Part shown: positions 1-5,517 of the stretch, in pieces | Layout: every line of letters starts with the position of its first letter | Numbering within the stretch: position 1 is the first letter of the stretch | Position numbers and translations under genes: made by a program | From: JAVBSX01 sp051660685 | GTDB lineage: Bacteria > Planctomycetota > Planctomycetia > Pirellulales > Thermoguttaceae | DNA length: 11,249 nucleotides | Direction: 5' to 3' | Assembly: GCA_051660685.1 (NCBI GenBank) | Contig: JBOFQB010000115.1 | Location: 1-11,249, forward strand | Notes under the pieces: model-generated | The model's database searches: none | Told to the model about the DNA's origin: nothing | What the model saw: the letters and a program-made list of their open reading frames with translations, nothing else

Positions 1-1
1 C

Positions 2-30
2 GGTTTGTGACATTTTTTTGTCAACAAACC
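2..30 (-). terminator. Stem-loop after the 59-aa ORF, possible terminator
   Basis: Arms GGTTTGT (2-8) and ACAAACC (24-30) pair perfectly. Inside them GACA (9-12) pairs with TGTC (19-22), leaving one bulged A and a T-only loop on the plus strand. The structure lies 11 bases beyond the stop of the minus-strand ORF 42-221, where a terminator would be expected. The window ends before any U-tract could be seen, so a rho-independent terminator cannot be confirmed. Confidence 0.4.
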
Positions 31-41
31 TCCTATTTGTC

Positions 42-221
42 TCAGTTGTCCCAAAATACGACCGTCAATACGGTGCTGCGCACCTCCTTTCCGGCTTTTG
101 TTTCGCCTATTTTTCCAACATGTCTTCCTAAATTAACAAAATTTTGATGCGTTAGCCCTACTCCCCCTTCTACCTTCTTTTCATGTATCGCGTCTAAACA
201 TTTGTCGTCCACAATAATCAT
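42..221 (-). CDS. Small hypothetical protein, 59 aa
   Basis: An uninterrupted minus-strand reading frame starts with ATG at 221 and stops with TGA at 44-42. The protein begins MIIVDDKCLDAIHEKK, has a middle section LTHQNFVNLGRHVGKIGETK, and ends RSTVLTVVFWDN. Its mix of charged residues and beta-type hydrophobic runs looks like a real small globular protein rather than a chance frame. The frame stays open for nine more codons upstream, without a start codon, before a stop, so ATG 221 is the only usable start here. No Shine-Dalgarno sequence is visible. A stem-loop follows the stop. I do not recognise the family; it could also be the C-terminal remnant of a larger protein. It is divergent from the protease gene at 468. 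Confidence 0.5.
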   Translation of the reverse strand: MIIVDDKCLDAIHEKKVEGGVGLTHQNFVNLGRHVGKIGETKAGKEVRSTVLTVVFWDN

Positions 222-292
222 TGAGTCACACTCATTCTTGTCGATTCAGATGATCTGGAAATTGATCTGAAAATCTTTACATTTTTTTTTCC

Positions 293-312
293 ATTTTAAC
301 AAAAGTTAAAAT
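293..312. promoter_or_regulatory. Perfect 8-bp inverted repeat in the divergent intergenic region
   Basis: ATTTTAAC (293-300), AAAA, then GTTAAAAT (305-312) form a perfect inverted repeat between the divergent genes that start at 221 (minus) and 468 (plus). Its right half begins the 12-mer GTTAAAATAGGA (305-316), which recurs at 8493-8504 and, inverted, at 5498-5509. This could be an operator or part of an AT-rich promoter; the sequence does not decide. Confidence 0.4.
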
Positions 313-467
313 AGGATACTTTTATCGTTTTTTCCGGTTCATAATACGGTTGTTAAGGTGTGTCGAAAAAACGCCGAAAATGGGTTGTAAGCGTGATATG
401 ACTTGCGAGGATTTCCGCAGTCCTCCCAATTTTAGGATGTCAGAACCCAGCATTAAGGCTTCCTTCT

Positions 468-2117
468 ATGAGACGTGTTGTTACTCACTCCTGTTGGTCG
501 AAAATACGGAAAAAATGGTCCGTTTATCTCGGCATAACAACATATTTTGCTCTTTCGTTCTTGCCAACTTTTATTTTGGCTGATTCAGGATTGGACGAAA
601 AGCATCTGACCCGTTCTTCGGCTCGATTGACCCCGACAATTATCGCGTTGGAAAAGGCGCGACAAGCAGTCGTCAACATTCAAGGGGATCGGATTGAAAC
701 TCAAAATGGGACTGATCCGAATGAAATCGGCAAAGCCTACAACGGAATGGGAACGGGGGTTATTATTGATTCCCGGGGTTACATCGTGACAAACTTTCAC
801 GTTATTGACGGAATCCGTCGTATTCAGATCACAACGGCAGACGGTTCGGGATACACAGCGAATCTGGTTGGTCGGGACCCGCTTACTGATCTTGCGGTCA
901 TTAAAATTAACGGAGATGGACCTTTCTCGGCAATGAAGTTAGGGCGTTCTTCGGAAGTGATTTGGGGCGAGAAGGTGTATGCAATCGGCAATCCGCTCGG
1001 TTATGAGTTTACCTTGACAGACGGAATTGTGAGCAGTTTAGGACGGAATGTTCCGGTCAACAGCAATTTGACATATCCTAATGCGATACAGACGAATACG
1101 GGGATCAATCCGGGCAATTCGGGGGGACCGCTGTTGAATGTTGACGGAGAAATGATCGGCATGAATTCGGCAATTCGTCAAGATGCAAGCGGAATCGCGT
1201 TCGCTCTCCCCGTTGATTACATCGTTGCGGTTTCCTCTAAGTTGATTCAACAACGTGTGAACACAACCTGTTATTATGGGATGCAGGTTAAAACGAATGA
1301 AACAACCGGCGAATTGCTTGTCGAATCGGTTGACCGGGGGAGTCCTGCCGAACAAGCGGGAATCAACGTCGGCGACGTCATTCAGATGAGTGAATCGTGT
1401 GAAATACAGAATAGTCTCGATTTTCTTCGGACGGTGTTAGAACGGAAACCGAATGAGCGTGTCCAAATGTCGTTGTTGCGATCAGGTGAACCGGTTCAGG
1501 TAACGATGCAACTGGGAAAACCGAGAAACGGCAATTTCAATGCGAATCAAGGGATTGCGGCAAATGGTAAGAAGGGGCAAACAGCAACAGAAAACGGGAC
1601 AAATGCACAAAACGCACAAAGTGCCAAGAATGCAACAAATGCACGAAATGGACAAAGTGCGACGACTGCCCCCAATTCAGGAGTCCCGGAAAAGCAAACG
1701 GTTCCTCCTGCATCACGATATGGGACGCAGGTTCAACGTTCAACGGGAGAGGAGAAGGGGAGCGATGATACATGGAACTATCTTGGAATACAGTGTGCGG
1801 CAATCCCTCAAGACACTTATGAACGACAGTTTGAAAGTTATTTGAGTTATTATCCCGACGGAGCTGTTTTGGTTCGTTCCGTCCGCTCCGAGAGTCCTCT
1901 TGCTCAAGCGGGAATTGAAAAGGGGGATGTCATTTTTGGAATACATGATATTCATTCTGAGACAGATGGTTGGGCAACAGCGACGGAGGAGGACCTTGAA
2001 GCGATTACGGAGACGTTACGTCGGAATCGCAAAGCGAAGACGCTGAAAATATGGTTATGCGGCAGTCGAAATGGAGGACCGCAAACGTATTACGAAGCGA
2101 GTTGCCAGATTCCCTGA
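468..2117 (+). CDS. HtrA/DegP-family (S1C) serine protease with two PDZ domains
   Basis: Probable secreted or periplasmic quality-control protease, 549 aa. The N-terminus has a basic stretch (SKIRKK, 11-16) and a hydrophobic run ending FILA-DSG, which suggests signal-peptide cleavage near residue 38. The trypsin-like domain spans about 55-260. The full catalytic triad is present: His111 (NFHVID), Asp141 (DPLTDLAVIK) and Ser218 in GINPGNSGGPL. PDZ1 lies at about 268-350 and PDZ2 at about 437-530. They are separated by a low-complexity Asn/Ala/Gln/Thr linker (about 355-415), longer than usual for DegP. ATG 468 is the most upstream start in frame. Only a weak AAGG (455-458) precedes it. Substrates cannot be inferred. 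The family call is very safe; the exact paralogue (DegP, DegQ or DegS type) is not. Confidence 0.93.
   Translation: MRRVVTHSCWSKIRKKWSVYLGITTYFALSFLPTFILADSGLDEKHLTRSSARLTPTIIALEKARQAVVNIQGDRIETQNGTDPNEIGKAYNGMGTGVIIDSRGYIVTNFHVIDGIRRIQITTADGSGYTANLVGRDPLTDLAVIKINGDGPFSAMKLGRSSEVIWGEKVYAIGNPLGYEFTLTDGIVSSLGRNVPVNSNLTYPNAIQTNTGINPGNSGGPLLNVDGEMIGMNSAIRQDASGIAFALPVDYIVAVSSKLIQQRVNTTCYYGMQVKTNETTGELLVESVDRGSPAEQAGINVGDVIQMSESCEIQNSLDFLRTVLERKPNERVQMSLLRSGEPVQVTMQLGKPRNGNFNANQGIAANGKKGQTATENGTNAQNAQSAKNATNARNGQSATTAPNSGVPEKQTVPPASRYGTQVQRSTGEEKGSDDTWNYLGIQCAAIPQDTYERQFESYLSYYPDGAVLVRSVRSESPLAQAGIEKGDVIFGIHDIHSETDGWATATEEDLEAITETLRRNRKAKTLKIWLCGSRNGGPQTYYEASCQIP
1599..1664 (+). repeat. Degenerate triplet-residue repeat in the inter-PDZ linker
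   Basis: Codons around 378-399 encode an (N/S)-A-x pattern reading NAQNAQSAKNATNARNGQSA. At DNA level these are imperfect 9-base units resembling AAYGCAMRA. The pattern suggests expansion of the flexible linker by slippage or unequal exchange. Confidence 0.6.
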
Positions 2118-2128
2118 GAAAGCAAACC

Positions 2129-2163
2129 GTTTAGCCGCGATACAACGTATCGCGTGTACTTAG
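2129..2163 (+). repeat. Palindromic intergenic repeat, copy 1
   Basis: The core CGCGATACAACGTATCGCG (2136-2154) is a perfect 8-bp stem with a 3-base loop. It is flanked by GTTTAGC on the left and TGTACTTAG on the right. A second small hairpin, CCGGC-GCAA-GCCGG (2165-2178), follows immediately. It lies 11 bases after the stop of the protease gene and may also act in mRNA 3'-end formation. Confidence 0.75.
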
Positions 2164-2190
2164 CCCGGCGCAAGCCGGACGCAACATCTC

Positions 2191-2226
2191 CGTTTGACCT
2201 CAAAATAACGTATCGCGCGTAAAAAC
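2191..2226 (+). repeat. Palindromic intergenic repeat, copy 2 (left arm decayed)
   Basis: CGTTT at 2191-2195 and AACGTATCGCG at 2207-2217 sit in exact register with copy 1: 2191-2220 and 2128-2157 are both 30 bases. The left arm has been replaced by an A-rich sequence, so no stem can form. Confidence 0.55.
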
Positions 2227-2253
2227 CAACAATATTCCTCTCCATTCTCCATT

Positions 2254-2292
2254 CCCTATCCCCTATTCCCCCAATCCCTACACCCTACTCCC
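2254..2292 (-). other. Potential G-quadruplex tract upstream of the SDR gene
   Basis: The plus strand is almost pure pyrimidine plus A. It carries six C-tracts of 3-5 bases at 2254-2256, 2260-2263, 2268-2272, 2276-2278, 2283-2285 and 2290-2292, separated by loops of 3-4 bases. The minus strand therefore has six G-tracts in a canonical quadruplex pattern. The tract ends three bases before the ATG at 2296 and takes the place of a Shine-Dalgarno sequence. Confidence 0.6.
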
Positions 2293-2295
2293 TCC

Positions 2296-3099
2296 ATGAA
2301 CTGGAAAGATAAAGTTGTCCTGATAACAGGCGGGTCAAGTGGTCTTGGTCGCATCATCGCGGACTCCTTTGCAAATGTTGGAGCAAGTCTGGTTCTGGTT
2401 GCACTCGAGGAGCAGGATTTAGAACGGACACAGTTGGAGTTTGCGCAAGCGGGGATAACGATCCTTCCGATTCAGGCGGACATAACGAAGCAGGAAGATG
2501 TTGACCGGGTTTTCGAGACTGTCCGGGACCGATTTGGCCGTTTAAGTGTTTTGGTCAACAATGCCGGTCGGTCCATGCGGGGTAAAATTCAGGATACGAC
2601 GCCTGAACAATACCAATCGCTTTTTGATTTGAATGTTCTTGGAACGATTCGGTGTACACAAGCGGCCCTTCCTTTTCTCTTGCGGGAAAAAGGGAGTGTT
2701 GTCAACATCGGTTCCCTTGCCGCAAAAAGTGCAGCACGTTGGGTTGGGGCATATCCTGTCACGAAATTTGCGGTTGCGGCGTTTTCCCAACAACTGCGAC
2801 TGGAACTTGGTCCCGACGGACTGCATGTCCTGCTTGTCTGTCCCGGTCCTATTAAACGTGACAATCCCCGATTGTATCCGCTCGAAGGTCTTGAAGGGAT
2901 TCCCGATTCGGCCCGCAAACCGGGTGCAGGTGTCAAAGTTGGCAAAATTGACCCCATTTGGCTTGGTCGAAAAATTGTCCTTGCATGTGAAAAACGCCAA
3001 CCCGAACTCATCGTCCCTGCAAAAGCACGTCTGCTTTTTGCAATTGCCCAACTCTTCCCCCGACTCGGTGATTGGTTAGTTCGACAAAACACCCCTTGA
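2296..3099 (+). CDS. Classical short-chain dehydrogenase/reductase (SDR)
   Basis: NAD(P)-dependent oxidoreductase of the classical SDR type, 267 aa, probably cytoplasmic. The Rossmann cofactor loop is TGGSSGLG (11-18), followed by ADIT (61-64) and NNAG (88-91). The catalytic set is complete: Asn113, Ser140, Tyr153 and Lys157 (YPVTK). The PGPI motif at 183-186 is the usual post-catalytic turn. After it comes a flexible substrate loop and a hydrophobic C-terminal helix (LLFAIAQLFPRLGDWL). This layout resembles DltE/YqjQ-like or 11-beta-HSD-like bacterial SDRs, but the substrate cannot be named. There is no Shine-Dalgarno sequence; the start is preceded by the pyrimidine tract. It is flanked by repeat-containing gaps, so it is probably its own transcription unit. 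Confidence 0.92.
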   Translation: MNWKDKVVLITGGSSGLGRIIADSFANVGASLVLVALEEQDLERTQLEFAQAGITILPIQADITKQEDVDRVFETVRDRFGRLSVLVNNAGRSMRGKIQDTTPEQYQSLFDLNVLGTIRCTQAALPFLLREKGSVVNIGSLAAKSAARWVGAYPVTKFAVAAFSQQLRLELGPDGLHVLLVCPGPIKRDNPRLYPLEGLEGIPDSARKPGAGVKVGKIDPIWLGRKIVLACEKRQPELIVPAKARLLFAIAQLFPRLGDWLVRQNTP

Positions 3100-3108
3100 C
3101 GACTCGTC

Positions 3109-3143
3109 GTTGCGCCGCAGACCCATGTTCAGCGCGTCTTTCG
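3109..3143 (+). repeat. Palindromic intergenic repeat, copy 3 (diverged)
   Basis: The core is 3116-3134 (CGCAGACCCATGTTCAGCG), with GTTGCGC on the left and CGTCTTTCG on the right. Six of eight stem pairs hold. It is the most diverged of the copies that still fold. The right flank forms its own small hairpin GCGTC/GACGC. Confidence 0.5.
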
Positions 3144-3170
3144 GACGCAAAGCCGGTCCCCGTCGTCCCC

Positions 3171-3205
3171 GTTGAACCGCGATACAACATGTCGCGAGTC
3201 TTTTA
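3171..3205 (+). repeat. Palindromic intergenic repeat, copy 4
   Basis: The core is 3178-3196 (CGCGATACAACATGTCGCG), flanked by GTTGAAC and AGTCTTTTA. Seven of eight stem positions can pair, one of them as a G-T wobble. Confidence 0.65.
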
Positions 3206-3305
3206 CGTTCTTATTCTTATTATCCCTACAATCCTAAAAATCGCTTCCACAGCTATTGTTGCTGAAAAAAAGGGGGAAACTTCTTCCTACACCTGAAAAA
3301 CTTGC

Positions 3306-3334
3306 TTGACCCTGAACATAAAAAAAACTAAAGT
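3306..3334 (+). promoter_or_regulatory. Possible sigma-70-type promoter for the chemoreceptor genes
   Basis: TTGACC (3306-3311), a 17-base spacer, then TAAAGT (3329-3334). The -35 matches five of six consensus positions and the -10 matches four. It lies about 120 bases before the first chemoreceptor, which would place repeat copies 5 and 6 in the 5' untranslated region. Match by eye only. Confidence 0.3.
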
Positions 3335-3346
3335 CCTACTGTAGAC

Positions 3347-3381
3347 GTTTAGCCGCAGAACAACGTTCTGCGCGTATTTTA
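3347..3381 (+). repeat. Palindromic intergenic repeat, copy 5 (compensated stem)
   Basis: The core CGCAGAACAACGTTCTGCG (3354-3372) is a perfect 8-bp stem. It is flanked by GTTTAGC, identical to copy 1, and CGTATTTTA. Three adjacent stem pairs differ from copy 1 on both arms (GAT/ATC becomes AGA/TCT). Confidence 0.75.
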
Positions 3382-3384
3382 CAG

Positions 3385-3419
3385 TTGAGAACGCGCGATA
3401 CGGTGTATCGCGGCATTAG
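3385..3419 (-). repeat. Palindromic intergenic repeat, copy 6 (inverted)
   Basis: On the minus strand the core reads CGCGATACACCGTATCGCG (3412-3394), a perfect 8-bp stem, with flanks CTAATGC and CGTTCTCAA. It lies head to head with copy 5, three bases away, so the pair could form one larger structure. It sits about 40 bases upstream of the first chemoreceptor. Confidence 0.7.
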
Positions 3420-3457
3420 GTCGCTGTCCGTTCTTTACTTTCGCCCTTGAAATAACC

Positions 3458-5434
3458 ATGAAAATTTTTCACAGCCTTCTCGCCAAAATCCTCCTCCCCG
3501 TCATTGGCATGTCGCTCCTGTTAATCGTCGTTGCAATGACATTCACCGCTTTGACGTTTCGTAACATTACCAATCAGGTTTTGGAAAACGAACTGGATGG
3601 TTATGTCCAAGGTGTTACCAGTGAACTAGACCGGATGAACTCCTTCCTCGTCATTCAAATGGAAAGTTTGTCAAAACGCGAACCCCTCATTGCCGCAGTC
3701 GAAGCGGGTGATCGGGAAACACTCTTGAAAATGCTCGGGGAATATGACGTTCCCCGAAAGAGTCATTTTCTGACAATCTGCGATACGGCGGGAAAAGTCA
3801 TTGTGCGAACAGCCAATCCGGCAAAATTCGGTGACACGCTTGAAGCCTTGGCGAGTTTGAAAAACGCTCTGGAGGGAAAACCCCCTGTTGCTTTTACAGA
3901 ATCGACACCCGGGATTCCACTTGCGCTCCGAACGGCAGCACCGTTGAGAAATAAAGAGGGCAAAATCATTGGTGCCATTTCCGGCGGATACCGACTGGAT
4001 GGTGATAAATGGGTCGATACCATGAAAAAGGGGACGGGGCTGGAATACACGGTTTTTTCGGGTGATACCCGTGTTGGAACAACATTGGTCAACCCGCAGA
4101 ATGGTGAAAGAATGGTTGGAACAAAACTTGATGATGCGGCGGTTATTCAAAAACTTTTTGATAAGCAGGACCAATTCACAGGCCGACGCAAGGTACTCGG
4201 TCAATGGATGCAGGCCGTTTATTTGCCGCTTGTTGGTGCAGATGGTAAGACAATGGGAGCGGTTTTCTGCGCGCGGTCAACGGCTGAAGGAGATGCGCTG
4301 ATGCAGCATGGCATTACCAACAGTGTAATCGTTGCAACAGTTGGAACCTTATTGTTTTGGGGAATTTTGGCGTTCCTTATCATCCGAAGCATTACTGCGC
4401 CGATACATCGGGCATCTGGTGCGATGGAATACATTGCCGAAACCGGGGACGTTGATTTGAGGGTTCCCGAAGAGGATTTGAACCGAAAAGATGAAGTGGG
4501 GCTGATGGCGCGATCCTTTACGAAAATGTTGGACGAATTGCGGTGTATTGCGGATTTGGCCTCAAAACTGGAAGTGGGCAATTGGAATGTTCACGTTGCG
4601 GTAAAAAGCGAGAAAGATCAGGTGAATAAAAGTCTCGCTTCGATGATTGCGTCAATCAATACAACCCTGTGTTCTGTCAGCAGTGCCGTCAAAATTGTTG
4701 AAACAGGAGCGGGACAAATCTCAACGGCGTCCGAAAACCTCTCCGAAGGTGCTGCCGAATCCGCATCAAGCATTGAACAGATTTCTGCGGTCATGGCGAC
4801 TCTTGACCAGAAGGTCAAGATCAATGAAACGACGGCGTTGGAATCGACGCAAGCGGTTGAAGAAGCCCATATTGCGGCGGTTGATGGTCAGGGTCTGATG
4901 CAGCGGCTTTTGATTTCGATGAAAGAGATTACGGACACCTCCTCAACGGTCAAGAAAGTGATCAAGATGATAGATGACATTGCGTTTCAGACGAATTTGC
5001 TGGCACTCAATGCGGCGGTTGAGGCGGCCCGAGCGGGTCAGCACGGCAAAGGTTTTGCGGTCGTTGCCGAAGAGGTGAGAAATCTTGCTTCGCGGAGTGC
5101 CAAGGCGGCACGCGAGACGGCGGATTTGATTGACCAGAGTACGAAGCAGATCGAATCCGGTGCGGGTCTGGCAGAAAAAACGGGTGATGTTCTTAATCAA
5201 GTTGTTGACAAACAGCAACGAGCTTCTCAGTTGGTGCAGGACATTTCCCATAGTAGCAAGGAACAATCCGAGGGGGTGTCGCAAGTCGTACACGGCATCC
5301 AGCAAATTGAAGCGGTAACACAGCGTAATGCCTCTCAGGCGGAAGAGACATCCGCCGAGTCGAAAAGTCTTTCGGCACAGGCGAGTAAACTGCATGAGTT
5401 GGTGAGCCAATTCCAATTACGCCTGTCGAGGTAG
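3458..5434 (+). CDS. Methyl-accepting chemotaxis protein with a single-Cache-type sensor
   Basis: Inner-membrane chemoreceptor, 658 aa, expected to signal through CheW/CheA. TM1 lies at about 9-33 and TM2 at about 288-309. The periplasmic part (about 38-280) looks like a single-Cache domain, with REPLIAAVEAGD, ESTPGIPLALRTAAPLR and ISGGYRLDGDKWVD patterns. A HAMP domain (about 310-362) is followed by a second HAMP-like segment (about 363-400). The cytoplasmic coiled coil carries the highly conserved hairpin tip DDIAFQTNLLALNAAVEAAR (about 506-525) and EEVRNLASRSAKAA. The C-terminus ends FQLRLSR, with no CheR-tethering pentapeptide of the NWETF type. The start lacks a Shine-Dalgarno sequence. 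An 83-base gap to the next chemoreceptor suggests co-transcription. The ligand is unknown. Confidence 0.93.
   Translation: MKIFHSLLAKILLPVIGMSLLLIVVAMTFTALTFRNITNQVLENELDGYVQGVTSELDRMNSFLVIQMESLSKREPLIAAVEAGDRETLLKMLGEYDVPRKSHFLTICDTAGKVIVRTANPAKFGDTLEALASLKNALEGKPPVAFTESTPGIPLALRTAAPLRNKEGKIIGAISGGYRLDGDKWVDTMKKGTGLEYTVFSGDTRVGTTLVNPQNGERMVGTKLDDAAVIQKLFDKQDQFTGRRKVLGQWMQAVYLPLVGADGKTMGAVFCARSTAEGDALMQHGITNSVIVATVGTLLFWGILAFLIIRSITAPIHRASGAMEYIAETGDVDLRVPEEDLNRKDEVGLMARSFTKMLDELRCIADLASKLEVGNWNVHVAVKSEKDQVNKSLASMIASINTTLCSVSSAVKIVETGAGQISTASENLSEGAAESASSIEQISAVMATLDQKVKINETTALESTQAVEEAHIAAVDGQGLMQRLLISMKEITDTSSTVKKVIKMIDDIAFQTNLLALNAAVEAARAGQHGKGFAVVAEEVRNLASRSAKAARETADLIDQSTKQIESGAGLAEKTGDVLNQVVDKQQRASQLVQDISHSSKEQSEGVSQVVHGIQQIEAVTQRNASQAEETSAESKSLSAQASKLHELVSQFQLRLSR
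4395..4659 (+). repeat. HAMP-region block near-identical to 6785-7049
   Basis: I count about 17 mismatches over 265 bases against the same region of the second chemoreceptor, at a constant offset of 2390 bases. The flanking coding sequence on both sides is far less similar. A second block at 4969-5088 has about 5 mismatches in 120 against 7359-7478. This points to duplication with local homogenisation. Confidence 0.85.
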
Positions 5435-5497
5435 TACAACAAATGTTACCATTTTGCCGAGAGTCATTCTTTAGATACAATAATTTTATTATAGGCT

Positions 5498-5509
5498 TCC
5501 TATTTTAAC
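5498..5509 (-). promoter_or_regulatory. Inverted copy of the 12-mer GTTAAAATAGGA
   Basis: The plus strand reads TCCTATTTTAAC, eight bases before the ATG of the second chemoreceptor. The motif is identical to 305-316 and 8493-8504. Upstream, ATAGG (5491-5495) pairs with CCTAT (5499-5503). Its role is unknown. Confidence 0.35.
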
Positions 5510-5517
5510 ACAACACC

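Noticed and set aside
181..197. Sequence GTATCGCGTCTAAA resembling the right half of the palindromic repeat
   Set aside because: It lies inside the 59-aa minus-strand ORF and has no partner arm or matching flank.
3072..3296. Plus-strand ORF of 74 aa containing a hydrophobic segment (MSRVFYVLILIIPTILKI...)
   Set aside because: It overlaps the end of the SDR gene and runs through two palindromic repeat copies; no start signal and no recognisable domain. Chance frame.
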